A stretch of 64,000 nt of DNA, from positions 248,001-312,000 of the forward strand of contig NZ_JABJVV010000004.1 in assembly GCF_013155545.1 (NCBI RefSeq). Reading direction: 5' to 3'. Source of the DNA: Caenimonas soli. GTDB lineage: Bacteria > Pseudomonadota > Gammaproteobacteria > Burkholderiales > Burkholderiaceae_C. The notes beneath the pieces are model-generated. The model had not been told where the DNA came from, ran no database searches, and saw nothing but the letters and a program-made list of their open reading frames with translations. The translations under genes and the position numbers were made by a program. This document shows, piece by piece, positions 45,448 through 53,329 of the stretch (positions within the stretch are counted from its first letter, which is position 1; each line of letters opens with the position of its first letter).

Positions 45448-46578
45448 ATGCAAGTCACACAAGCACTCCCACTGCTGGGCGGCCTCACGCCGCAGCAGTT
45501 CATGAAACGCCACTGGCAGAAGAAGCCATTGCTGGTGCGCGGCGCCGTGCCGGGCCTGCAACCGCTACTTTCGCGCGGCGAGCTGTTCGCCCTGTCGGGG
45601 CAGGAAGACGTCGAGTCGCGCCTGGTCGCACAGGCTGCGGGCAAGTGGTCGTTTCGCCGGGGGCCGTTCCAGCGGCGGGCGCTGCCGCCGCTCTCGCGGC
45701 CGGGTTGGACCTTGCTGGTGCAGGGAGTGGACCTGCACGACGATCGCGCCCATGAGCTCTTGTCCCGGTTCTGCTTCGTGCCGCAGGCACGGGTCGATGA
45801 CCTGATGATCAGCTATGCCAGCGACGGCGGCGGTGTCGGCCCGCACTTCGACAGCTATGACGTGTTCCTGCTGCAGGCGCAGGGGCGAAGGCGCTGGCGC
45901 ATCGGCAGGCAGAAAGACCTGACGCTGCGCGACGACCTGCCGCTGAAAGTGCTCGCAAACTTCGAGCCCGAGGAGGAATACATCCTCGAGCCCGGCGACA
46001 TGCTGTACCTGCCGCCGCTGTACGCGCACGACGGCGTCGCACAGGGTGAGTGCCAGACCTATTCGATCGGCTTTCGCTCGCCGGGCCGTGGCGAGCTGGC
46101 GCGCGAACTGCTGCAGCGTCTCTCGGAAGACGCCGCTGAACTCGCGGGTGAAAGCCTGTACCGCGATCCCTCGCAGGAGGCTACGGCCTCCCCTGGGGCG
46201 ATACCGGCGCAACTGCAGGTTTTCGCGCGCGAGGCGCTGCTGGCCGCCCTGAAGGATCCCAGCGCGCAGGATCGCGCGCTGGGCGAATACCTTACCGAGC
46301 CCAAGGCCAGCGTCTGGTTCGAGGGCGGCACTGCGGGCGGGAGCGCGCGCGAGGTCGTGCTCGACCGCCGCACGCGCATGATGTACGACGCCCGGCATGT
46401 CTTCGTCAACGGCGAAAGCTATCGCGCATCGGGTCGCGACGCGGCCCTCATGCGCGCGCTGGCCGACCGGCGAAGCCTGGGCGCCGGTGAACTCGCGCGC
46501 GCCAGCGAGGGCGCGCGTTCGCTGCTGCAGTCCTGGTGCGAAGCAGGCTGGGCGCACGCAACCAAGGAGCGGCAATGA
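45448..46578 (+). CDS. Cupin ribosomal-protein oxygenase (RoxA/YcfD-like arginine hydroxylase)
   Basis: 376 residues from the ATG at 45448; the ATG at 45430 would add six residues and abut the divergent slyD-like start. Seen: PQQFMKRHWQKKPLLVRGAV, the JmjC/cupin metal motif GPHFDSYDVFLLQ (HxD) with the distal His in LPPLYAHDGVAQG, and WRIGRQ; then a dimerisation and winged-helix C-terminal part. YcfD hydroxylates an arginine of ribosomal protein L16 with 2-oxoglutarate, Fe(II) and O2. Overlaps the next gene by four bases. Confidence 0.88.
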   Translation: MQVTQALPLLGGLTPQQFMKRHWQKKPLLVRGAVPGLQPLLSRGELFALSGQEDVESRLVAQAAGKWSFRRGPFQRRALPPLSRPGWTLLVQGVDLHDDRAHELLSRFCFVPQARVDDLMISYASDGGGVGPHFDSYDVFLLQAQGRRRWRIGRQKDLTLRDDLPLKVLANFEPEEEYILEPGDMLYLPPLYAHDGVAQGECQTYSIGFRSPGRGELARELLQRLSEDAAELAGESLYRDPSQEATASPGAIPAQLQVFAREALLAALKDPSAQDRALGEYLTEPKASVWFEGGTAGGSAREVVLDRRTRMMYDARHVFVNGESYRASGRDAALMRALADRRSLGAGELARASEGARSLLQSWCEAGWAHATKERQ

Positions 46579-47090
46579 CCTCGACCCCTCACGATGCAAA
46601 TACGCGACCGGCGCTGCCTTCCGGGCGATTCACTGGCCGCGCGGCGTTCCAGCAACTCGTACGCGATGCGCTGGCCTGCGCTGCCCGCGAAGGCTGGCGC
46701 GAGATCATCCTTTCGGACGCGAGCTTCGAGGATTGGCCGCTGGGCGAGCGCGAATTCGTGCAGGCCCTGCAGGAGTGGTCGGTCCCGGGCCGTCGCTGCA
46801 CCTTGCTGGCCCGGCGCTACGACGAGGTCGTGCGGCGCCACGCCCGCTTCGTGACCTGGCGCAAGACCTGGTCGCACATCATCGAGGCGCGCGCCTGCAG
46901 CTCCGCCGATCCGCTGGACCTGCCCAGCGCCATCTGGAGCCCCGGCTGGGTGATGCAGCGGCTCGATCCGGAGCGGTGCAACGGCGTCAGCGGCAGCGAA
47001 CCCGAGCGGCGCGTGCTGCTGCGCGAGAACCTGCAGGAGTGGCTGCAGAAGAGCACGCCGTCTTTCCCGGCGGTCACGTTGGGCCTCTAG
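46575..47090 (+). CDS. Conserved hypothetical protein coupled to the ribosomal oxygenase
   Basis: 171 residues from the ATG at 46575, overlapping the oxygenase stop (ATGA). Seen: ALACAAREGWREIILSDASF then EDWPLGEREFVQALQEW, LLARRYDEVVRRHARFVTWR, and SSADPLDLPSAIWSPGW. There are no membrane segments and no metal motifs. Position, size and acidic/Arg-rich helices are those of an uncharacterised Burkholderiales family (probably DUF7931-like; not verified). Its coupling to the oxygenase suggests a linked role, perhaps in ribosome modification, but this is speculation. Confidence 0.75.
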   Translation: MTSTPHDANTRPALPSGRFTGRAAFQQLVRDALACAAREGWREIILSDASFEDWPLGEREFVQALQEWSVPGRRCTLLARRYDEVVRRHARFVTWRKTWSHIIEARACSSADPLDLPSAIWSPGWVMQRLDPERCNGVSGSEPERRVLLRENLQEWLQKSTPSFPAVTLGL

Positions 47091-47119
47091 CGGCCCTAGG
47101 GCCGCCCCTTAAGGGTTTT
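47090..47119 (+). terminator. Possible terminator after the oxygenase operon
   Basis: The perfect 16-base palindrome GCGGCCCTAGGGCCGC starts at the last base of the stop codon, and a second palindrome, CCCTTAAGGG (47106-47115), ends in TTTT. Either hairpin has no proper loop and the T run is short, so the call is weak. Confidence 0.35.
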
Positions 47120-47139
47120 CGGGACTTGATTTTTCAGCC

Positions 47140-47227
47140 TATAATTTCCGGTTGAGCAGCAAGAGCTCGAGTCCTTGCAGCTCAGTCAAAGCGGCCATCA
47201 GGCGGCGCTGACAATTTCCGGAAATTG
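47140..47227 (+). promoter_or_regulatory. Promoter -10 and palindrome upstream of the Ala/Pro lipoprotein gene
   Basis: TATAAT at 47140-47145 is a perfect -10 hexamer; the -35 is poor. About 70 bases further on lies the perfect 16-base palindrome CAATTTCCGGAAATTG (47212-47227), between the likely transcription start and the ATG at 47255. It could be a binding site or an mRNA hairpin. Confidence 0.4.
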
Positions 47228-47254
47228 TTCTATCCCATAAAAGGAAACTTGAAA

Positions 47255-47512
47255 ATGAAGAAAACGCTCGTCTTGGCGACCCTGATTGCAGCTGCAGCAG
47301 CCCTGAGCGCTTGCAGCAAGAAGGAAGAAGTTGTTGCTCCTGCGCCGGCTCCCGCCGCCGCTCCGGCTCCCGCTCCCGCCGCCGCTCCTGCTCCGGCTCC
47401 CGCTGCTGCTGACGCTTCCGCCGGCGCTGCTTCCGCTGCCGCCGCAGGCGCTGCAGCCTCTGGCTCGACCACCGCTCCCTCGACGGCTCCCGTCGCCAGC
47501 GGCGCCAAGTAA
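47255..47512 (+). CDS. Small Ala/Pro-rich lipoprotein
   Basis: 85 residues. Seen: lipoprotein signal AAAAALSAC (Cys20), KKEEVV, then three near-perfect tandem repeats of about ten residues (APAPAPAAAP type) and an Ala/Ser/Gly/Thr-rich end. This is a lipid-anchored, unfolded, Pro-Ala rich peptide; similar ones are common, abundant and uncharacterised in Burkholderiales. AAAGGAAA precedes the ATG. A strong terminator follows 18 bases after the stop, so it is a single-gene transcript. Confidence 0.85.
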   Translation: MKKTLVLATLIAAAAALSACSKKEEVVAPAPAPAAAPAPAPAAAPAPAPAAADASAGAASAAAAGAAASGSTTAPSTAPVASGAK

Positions 47513-47530
47513 TCGGTTTTCCGGTTCCAC

Positions 47531-47560
47531 AAGAAAGCCGCCCTCGGGCGGCTTTCTTGT
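47531..47560 (+). terminator. Rho-independent terminator after the lipoprotein gene
   Basis: AAGAAAGCCGCCC and GGGCGGCTTTCTT form a 13-pair stem with a TC-type loop; the AT part at the stem base gives a T-rich end on both strands. It probably also stops the convergent metallo-hydrolase transcript. Confidence 0.85.
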
Positions 47561-47573
47561 TGGTGCCCAGAGA

Positions 47574-48350
47574 CTAGGCGGTGAGCCAGCCGCAGCCGCT
47601 GGCACCGTCGGCCACATGGATGTCGGCCTCGCTGCAGCCCATGGCCGCTGCCAGGGCCCGGCGTGCAAGTTCGGGGCGATTGTTCTGCTCGCTCAGATGC
47701 GCGGCCACCACCTGCTTGAGTCCGCCCGGCCGCATGGCCTGGGCAATCGCGGCAGCCGCTTCATTGGCCAGATGGCCGTAAGCGCCGCCCACGCGGCGCT
47801 TCAGAAAAGGCGGATAGGTGGATGCCGCCAGCATCCCCGGATCGTGGTTGCATTCCAGCAGCAGGGTGCTGCAGCCCGCCAGCATCTCCAGCACATGGCT
47901 GGAGGCGTGGCCCAGGTCGGTCAGCACGCCCAGCGCGGAGGCGCCATCGCTGCACCGCAGCTGCAGCGGCTCGCGCGCGTCGTGCGGCACGGTGAAGGGC
48001 AGCACGGCAAGCGCGCCGATCTCGATATCGACGTTGTCGCAGGCGATGCGCAGCAGGCCGTCGAAATCGGGCTGCCCCATGGCCGTGTAGGTGCCATGGC
48101 TCATCCAGACAGGGATGCGGTCGCGCAACGCTACCTGGCGGGCGCAGCCGATGTGGTCGGCGTGTTCGTGGGTGATGAAGATCGCATCGATCTGCTCGGC
48201 CAGCATGCCGGCCTGGCCCAGCCGCGCATCGAGCTGGCGGATGCCCAGCCCGCAGTCCACCAGCAGGTGCGTGATCTGGGTGGTGCTGCGCGCCTGGACA
48301 ACCGTCGCGTTGCCCGAGCTGCCGCTGCCCAGGCTTTTGAAGCGCAGCAT
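47574..48350 (-). CDS. MBL-fold metallo-hydrolase (YycJ/WalJ-like)
   Basis: 258 residues. Seen: SLGSGSSGNATVV at the N-terminus, HLLVDCGLG, the zinc motif ITHEHADHIG, GVLTDLGHASSHV, LLLECNHDP and the C-terminal AAHLSEQNN. It matches the YycJ/WalJ family of beta-lactamase-fold hydrolases with two zincs. Firmicute members act as exonuclease-like enzymes; in Betaproteobacteria the gene lies beside bamC, as here, and the role is not set. The stop-start gap to bamC is seven bases, so they are co-transcribed. Confidence 0.88.
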   Translation of the reverse strand: MLRFKSLGSGSSGNATVVQARSTTQITHLLVDCGLGIRQLDARLGQAGMLAEQIDAIFITHEHADHIGCARQVALRDRIPVWMSHGTYTAMGQPDFDGLLRIACDNVDIEIGALAVLPFTVPHDAREPLQLRCSDGASALGVLTDLGHASSHVLEMLAGCSTLLLECNHDPGMLAASTYPPFLKRRVGGAYGHLANEAAAAIAQAMRPGGLKQVVAAHLSEQNNRPELARRALAAAMGCSEADIHVADGASGCGWLTA

Positions 48351-48357
48351 CCGATCC

Positions 48358-49440
48358 TTACTTCAGGTCGTCCGCGATCACCTGCACGATGCGCTGCGCG
48401 TTGGCGGAGCTTTCGGGCGTACCGCTGGCGTTGAGCACCGACACGGTGGTCGATTCGCCCTGGCTCTTGAGGTTGATGCGGTATTTCAGCGGCGGCACGG
48501 CTTTTTCCGAACCGCTGAACAGCTTGGCGAAAAAGCCCTTTTCCTTCTTGTCCGGGTTCGGTTCCACGTAGCGGACGAAGTAGGTGCCCTGGGCGCGATC
48601 GCGGTCTTCCACGGTGAAGCCTGTGCGATCCAACGCCAGGCCGACGCGGCGCCATGCACGGTCGAAGCCTTCGTCGATCTGCACCACCGGAGTGTTGTCC
48701 ACGGAAGCGATGCGGGATGTGGACTTGGCGGCGCCTGAGGCGACCAGCGCCTTGGACTGCTCTTGCGGTACGCCGAGCTTGACCATGAGGCGGCGCAGGA
48801 ACTCGGCCTCGAGTTCCGGGTCGGCGGGGCGAGGCTGCCAGACGGTCTGGTCCTTCTGGGTGTTGTTGTAAACCTCGATCAGGCCGCGGTGGCTGATGTA
48901 GATCTCGGTGCCGCCGCTGGCGCTGCGCTCCAGGCGCGTGCGGAAGCGGTCACGTTCGGAAGTGGAATACACCGAGTCGATCAGCTTGCCCAGCGTGTTG
49001 CGGATGAAGTCCTGCGGGATCTTGGCGCGGTTTTCCGCCCAGTCGGTTTCCATGATGCCCAGGCTGGCTTGGTCCATCGCCAGCAGGAAGCCGTTTTCCT
49101 GCCAGAAGTCCCGCACGGGCCCCCACAGCTGGTCGGCAGAGCGGTTGACGACCAGCCAGCGCTGATTGCCGGCGCGCTCGATGCGCACGTCGCCCAGCGT
49201 CGATGCCGCCGTGGGCACGGTCGGCGCGGCCTGGCCCACCTGGAAGTTGCTCGCCGTGACGGCGCCGCCGGGAACGTTGTAGCGCGAGTCGCGCGACAGC
49301 TGGGTGAGGTCGGGAGGGACTTCCAGGCCGACGCCCTTGCCGGCGCTCTTGTAGTCGATCTTGTCGCCTTCCAGCACGGTACAGGCCGAAAGCGAAAGCG
49401 CGGCGCAGATCGCCATTACGCCGAATTTTGCAGATTGCAT
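48358..49440 (-). CDS. bamC: Outer-membrane protein assembly factor BamC
   Basis: 360 residues from the ATG at 49438-49440 (a GTG lies just before). Seen: lipoprotein signal LSLSACTVLEGD, the conserved unstructured N-terminal segment DYKSAGKGVGLEVPPDLTQL, and two helix-grip domains (RWLVVNRSADQLWGPVRDFW; VQIDEGFDRAWRRVGLALDR). BamC is a lipoprotein of the BAM complex that inserts beta-barrel proteins. It follows dapA by 34 bases, the usual dapA-bamC order. Confidence 0.93.
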   Translation of the reverse strand: MQSAKFGVMAICAALSLSACTVLEGDKIDYKSAGKGVGLEVPPDLTQLSRDSRYNVPGGAVTASNFQVGQAAPTVPTAASTLGDVRIERAGNQRWLVVNRSADQLWGPVRDFWQENGFLLAMDQASLGIMETDWAENRAKIPQDFIRNTLGKLIDSVYSTSERDRFRTRLERSASGGTEIYISHRGLIEVYNNTQKDQTVWQPRPADPELEAEFLRRLMVKLGVPQEQSKALVASGAAKSTSRIASVDNTPVVQIDEGFDRAWRRVGLALDRTGFTVEDRDRAQGTYFVRYVEPNPDKKEKGFFAKLFSGSEKAVPPLKYRINLKSQGESTTVSVLNASGTPESSANAQRIVQVIADDLK

Positions 49441-49474
49441 CACTTCATCCCCTTAAGGATCGGGTTCTCAGGAA

Positions 49475-50362
49475 TCAGGCCAGCAGGCCACTGGCACGAA
49501 GCGCGCCTTCCACGACGGCCTCGTTGGCCGGCGACAGCGGCGTCATCGGCAGGCGCAGGGCGCCGCCACACAGGCCCATGCGGGCCATCGCCCATTTGAG
49601 CGGAATCGGATTGGCTTCGACGAAGAGCTGCTTGTGCACCGGCATCAGCTTGCGCTGGATCTCCATCGCGCCCCGGGCATCGCCCGCGACCGCGGCCACG
49701 CACAGTTCGTGCATCAGGCGCGGCGCGACGTTCGCCGTCACGCTCACGTTGCCTTGGCCGCCGCACAGCATCAGGGCCACGGCCGTCGGGTCGTCGCCGG
49801 AATACACGGCAAAGCCCTTGGGCACATCGCGGATCAGCCATTGGGCCCGCTCGATGTTGCCGGTGGCTTCCTTGATGCCGACGATGCCGGGCACTTCGGC
49901 CAGCCGCAGCACCGTGTCGTGCTGCATATCGGCGACGGTGCGTCCGGGCACGTTGTACAGAATGATCGGCAGGTCGCCCACCGCCTCGGCAATAGCCTTG
50001 AAGTGCTGGTACTGGCCTTCCTGCGTCGGCTTGTTGTAGTAGGGCACCACCTGCAGCTGGCAGTCGGCGCCGATCTTCCGGGCGAACTTCGCGAGCTCGA
50101 TGGCCTCGGCCGTCGAGTTGGCGCCGCAGCCGGCCATGATGGGGACGCGCCCCTTGGCCTGTTCGACCGAGACGCGGATGATTTCGTGGTGTTCCTCTAC
50201 GCTGACCGTCGGCGATTCGCCGGTGGTGCCGACGACGCCGATGCAATCGGTGCCTTCGGCAATGTGCCAGTCGATCAGCCTGCGCAGGGCGGGATAGTCC
50301 ACGCTGCCGTCTTCATGCATCGGGGTGACCAGCGCCACGATGCTGCCTGTAATCGGTGTCAT
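49475..50362 (-). CDS. dapA: 4-hydroxy-tetrahydrodipicolinate synthase
   Basis: 295 residues. Seen: [31 protein letters not shown], the Tyr in [14 protein letters not shown], the Schiff-base lysine in [13 protein letters not shown], and [12 protein letters not shown]. It condenses pyruvate with aspartate semialdehyde, the first step of lysine and diaminopimelate synthesis. No attenuator or lysine riboswitch is visible in the 50-base upstream space. Confidence 0.95.
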   Translation of the reverse strand: MTPITGSIVALVTPMHEDGSVDYPALRRLIDWHIAEGTDCIGVVGTTGESPTVSVEEHHEIIRVSVEQAKGRVPIMAGCGANSTAEAIELAKFARKIGADCQLQVVPYYNKPTQEGQYQHFKAIAEAVGDLPIILYNVPGRTVADMQHDTVLRLAEVPGIVGIKEATGNIERAQWLIRDVPKGFAVYSGDDPTAVALMLCGGQGNVSVTANVAPRLMHELCVAAVAGDARGAMEIQRKLMPVHKQLFVEANPIPLKWAMARMGLCGGALRLPMTPLSPANEAVVEGALRASGLLA

Positions 50363-50413
50363 GTCGATATTTGTCTGGAAACAGGGATTCTAACTAGCCG
50401 GTGCCGAGCCGCC

Positions 50414-51001
50414 TCAAACCGGCTGCGCCCCCTCAGGGGGCAGGGCGAAGCCCGTGGGGGAATTTGTCAACGTGTAACGCTGCCCCGGGGGGCTGGCCCC
50501 AGGCCTGACCGCGGCTATGCGCTGGATGAACCTGGGCGGCTCATCCAGGAAGCCGTCCTCGTACGCCACTACGCGCAGATCCTTGCAGGCGCCCAGCAGT
50601 TCGCCGGGCTGCAGCAGGAAGTCGGGCCGGGAGGGCTTGCCCACGGTTTCATTGCCGGCGGCGAAGGTTTCGTAGATCAGCACGCCCCCGGGCGCCACGC
50701 TCTGCACGATGGCGCCAAGCAGGGGTCGCCACAGGTAATTGGTGACGACCACACCGTCGAAGGTTCGGCCCGCGAATGGCCAGGGCCCGTTCTCGATGTC
50801 GGCCGAAACAGCCTCGCCAAGATCCGCCACCGAAGAAACCGCTTCTGCCAGCCGGTCCACGCCGGTCACCGGGTGGCCTCGTGCAGCAAACCAGCGCATG
50901 TGCCGCCCGTATCCGCATGCCACGTCCAGCACCGATCCGCCGGCCGGCACCAGATGGCTCCAGCGCCGCACCCAGGCGGAGGCTTCTTCGGTTCCGTGCA
51001 T
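50414..51001 (-). CDS. Class I SAM-dependent methyltransferase
   Basis: 195 residues from the ATG at 50999-51001, sharing one base with the stop of the SDR gene. Seen: motif I VLDVACGYGRHMRWFAARGH, then VTGVDRLAEAV, motif II-like TFDGVVVTNYLWRPLL and VLIYETFAAGNE. TehB-like small methyltransferase; substrate unknown. Its 3' end includes the GC-rich hairpin CCCCCTCAGGGGG, which may also stop transcription. Confidence 0.85.
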   Translation of the reverse strand: MHGTEEASAWVRRWSHLVPAGGSVLDVACGYGRHMRWFAARGHPVTGVDRLAEAVSSVADLGEAVSADIENGPWPFAGRTFDGVVVTNYLWRPLLGAIVQSVAPGGVLIYETFAAGNETVGKPSRPDFLLQPGELLGACKDLRVVAYEDGFLDEPPRFIQRIAAVRPGASPPGQRYTLTNSPTGFALPPEGAQPV

Positions 51002-51813
51002 CAGTGTGGTCTTACGTCGTCTTTGAGCGCAGCGAGGGCCATGCTCTCCACCATGCCGGGGGCCACGAGTTTCACGAAGCGCCCGAGCTTGCCCTTGGCC
51101 GTCATGACCACTTCGCGCCGGCGGGCATTCATGCCTTCGACGATGAGCCGCGCGCATTCCTCCACGCTCATGGCGTCGTCTTCCTTCAGGCCCGAGGAGC
51201 CCGCGGGCTCGCCGCGGGCGTTGTAGCCGCGATGGCGGATGCTGGTGGCCACCACGCCCGGAAACGCGGTGGTGACGCTGACGCCGCTGCTCTTGAGTTC
51301 GGCCCGCAGCGCTTCGAAGAAGCCGGTCATGGCGAACTTGGTGGCGCTGTAGGCCGTGCGGCCTGGCACGCCGACCAGCCCGGCCAGCGAGGAAACCGCC
51401 ACGATGCTGCCCTTGCTGGCCACCAGGTGCGGCAGGGCCGCGTGGGTACACCACACGCTGCCCCAGAGGTTGACCTTCATCAGCTTTTCATACCAGTGCA
51501 GGTCTTGTGCCTTGACGTCCGCGAACAGCGCCTGGGCCGAGACCCCGGCATTGTTGATCAGCGCGTCGATGCGGCCGAACTGCTGCACGGCCTGGTCCAC
51601 CAGCGCTCGGCATTCGGACTCTTCCGAGACGTTGGTGACCACCACCAAGGTCTGGGCGCCCCGCGCCTGGCACTCCGCCGCCACAGCGTCGAGCTTTTCG
51701 CGGTTGCGCGCGGCAAGCACAAGGCCGGCGTCAGCGCCGCGGGCTGCCGCCAGCTGGCGCGCCATTTCGGCGCCTATCCCGTCGGAGGCGCCGGTGATCA
51801 CGAAGATTTTCAT
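51001..51813 (-). CDS. Short-chain dehydrogenase/reductase (SDR)
   Basis: 270 residues. Seen: NAD(P) motif VITGASDGIGAEMARQLA, NNAGVSAQALF, GSIVAVSSLAGLVGVPGRTA and the catalytic YSATKFAMTGF. Classical SDR; the substrate is not readable. It lies three bases after a 43-codon gene and shares one base with the methyltransferase start, in a compact minus-strand run MFS, small protein, SDR, methyltransferase. Confidence 0.9.
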   Translation of the reverse strand: MKIFVITGASDGIGAEMARQLAAARGADAGLVLAARNREKLDAVAAECQARGAQTLVVVTNVSEESECRALVDQAVQQFGRIDALINNAGVSAQALFADVKAQDLHWYEKLMKVNLWGSVWCTHAALPHLVASKGSIVAVSSLAGLVGVPGRTAYSATKFAMTGFFEALRAELKSSGVSVTTAFPGVVATSIRHRGYNARGEPAGSSGLKEDDAMSVEECARLIVEGMNARRREVVMTAKGKLGRFVKLVAPGMVESMALAALKDDVRPH

Positions 51814-51816
51814 CCG

Positions 51817-51948
51817 CTAATTAAAGCAGGCCCAGAGCTGGTCGGCCAGTGCGACCAGGATGGTGGGGCGCGTGTACAGGGAAAACACGGCCAGCAGCAC
51901 GGCCACGGCAGTGCCGTAGGCGAGCCACTTGTGTGTGCGCTGCGTCAT
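51817..51948 (-). CDS. Small single-pass membrane protein (43 residues)
   Basis: An ATG at 51946-51948 opens 43 codons ending at the TAG at 51817-51819. Seen: MTQRTHKWLAYG, a hydrophobic helix TAVAVLLAVFSLY, then TRPTILVALADQLWACFN. It fits exactly between the MFS stop (51951) and the SDR start (51813) with gaps of two and three bases, so it is not random space. It probably is a one-helix inner-membrane protein translated with its neighbours. No family is known to me. Confidence 0.65.
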   Translation of the reverse strand: MTQRTHKWLAYGTAVAVLLAVFSLYTRPTILVALADQLWACFN

Positions 51949-51950
51949 CC

Positions 51951-53171
51951 TCAAGCACCTTGTGGCGCGGCCCGCAGGATGGGCGTCTCTCGCACCGGCA
52001 GATTCACGATCGCCGCGAAGATGCCCAGCACGATCGAGATGTACCAGACGATGTCGTAGCTGCCAGTGCGGTCATACAAGAGGCCCCCCAGCCAGACACC
52101 CATGAACGAGCCGATCTGGTGGCTGAAGAACACGAAGCCGCCCAGCATGGACAGGTGCGCGACGCCGAAGATCTGCGCCACGGTCGCATTCGTCGGAGGC
52201 ACGGTGGAGAGCCACAGCAGTCCCATCACGCCGGCGAAGATATAGACCGACAGCGGCGTCAGCGGCGCCCACAGGAACACGGCGATGGCGACGGAGCGGC
52301 CCAGGTAGATCGCCGCCAGGATCTTTCGCCGGGCGAGCTTTTGCCCCAGGCTGCCGGCGATGTAGGTGCCGAACACGTTGAACAGCCCGATCAGGGCGAG
52401 TGCGTAGCTGGCCACCTCGGGCGACAAGCCCTTGTCCTTGAGGTAGCTGGGCATGTGCACGCCGATGAACACGACCTGGAAGCCGCAGACGAAGTAGCCC
52501 GCCATCAGCAGCTGGAAGCTCGGGTACTTGAACGCTTCGCGCAGGGCTTGCGCGATGGACTGGTCGCGCTTGGGCGCGGTGCCGCCGGTGAACCCGGGCT
52601 CGCGCAGGCCCCAGGCCAGGGGCGCGATCAGCAGGACGAACAGGCTAAGGGCGAGCAGGGCCTCCTGCCAGCCGAAGCCGGAGATGAGAAAGCCTTCCAC
52701 CGGCACCATCAGGAACTGGCCGAAAGAACCGGCGGCCGCGGCCACGCCCATCGCCCAGGACCGCTTGGCCGGGTCGATCTGGCGCCCGAGCACGCCGTAG
52801 ATCACGGCGTAGGTCGTACCTGCCTGGGCCGCGCCGATCAGGACGCCCGCGGTCAGGGTGAACACCAAGGCGTTGGGCGAAAGCGCCATGCCGGCCAGGC
52901 CCGCTGCGTAGAGAAGGGAGCCGACGATCAGGACTTTGAAGGCGCCGAAGCGATCGGCGGCCATGCCGGCGAAGATGCCGAAGACACCCCAGGCCAGGTT
53001 CTGGATGGCCAGGGCGAAGGCAAAGGTTTCGCGCGTCCAGCCCTGGGCCTGGGTGATGGGCTGCAGCCACAGGCCGAAGCCGTGGCGAATGCCCATCGAC
53101 AGGGTGACGATGGCGGCGCCGCAGGCAAGAACCTGGAGCATGGAAAGCTTTTGGGGGGCTGCGGTTTGCAT
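51951..53171 (-). CDS. MFS transporter (monocarboxylate/OFA-like)
   Basis: 406 residues with twelve membrane segments. Seen: GIRHGFGLWLQPITQAQGWTRETF, the loop GMAADRFGAFKVLIVGSLLY (MFS motif A-like DRFG), SMLGGFVFFSHQIGSFMGVW, and a second-half motif RKILAAIYLGRS. The family carries mono- or dicarboxylates by proton symport; the exact substrate is unknown. First gene of the run; it is divergent from parE with a 158-base gap. Confidence 0.88.
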   Translation of the reverse strand: MQTAAPQKLSMLQVLACGAAIVTLSMGIRHGFGLWLQPITQAQGWTRETFAFALAIQNLAWGVFGIFAGMAADRFGAFKVLIVGSLLYAAGLAGMALSPNALVFTLTAGVLIGAAQAGTTYAVIYGVLGRQIDPAKRSWAMGVAAAAGSFGQFLMVPVEGFLISGFGWQEALLALSLFVLLIAPLAWGLREPGFTGGTAPKRDQSIAQALREAFKYPSFQLLMAGYFVCGFQVVFIGVHMPSYLKDKGLSPEVASYALALIGLFNVFGTYIAGSLGQKLARRKILAAIYLGRSVAIAVFLWAPLTPLSVYIFAGVMGLLWLSTVPPTNATVAQIFGVAHLSMLGGFVFFSHQIGSFMGVWLGGLLYDRTGSYDIVWYISIVLGIFAAIVNLPVRETPILRAAPQGA

Positions 53172-53278
53172 CGGGCGACTTTAGCCAAAGGAGCATGCCG
53201 CTGCTTGCCAAGTGGCTGACAAGCCCGTTGATAGTTTTGCGGGGTATTGATGACGGGCCGGCATGAATAGGGCATAGT

Positions 53279-53294
53279 CTGTACGTCCATACAG
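53279..53294. promoter_or_regulatory. LexA-type SOS box upstream of parE
   Basis: CTGTACGTCCATACAG has the full LexA consensus frame CTGT, eight bases, ACAG. It lies 36 bases before the parE ATG and just before a TACAAT -10-like hexamer at 53314-53319, in the place where a repressor would cover the -35 region. Only the central eight bases are less AT-rich than in classic boxes. Confidence 0.6.
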
Positions 53295-53329
53295 TCACCT
53301 GAGCCAGCCCGACTACAATCCACGCTCCC

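Noticed and set aside
47330..47420. Repeats in the Ala/Pro lipoprotein, considered as a CRISPR-like or minisatellite array
   Set aside because: They are three coding repeats of about 30 bases that keep the frame and encode a Pro/Ala linker; no spacers.
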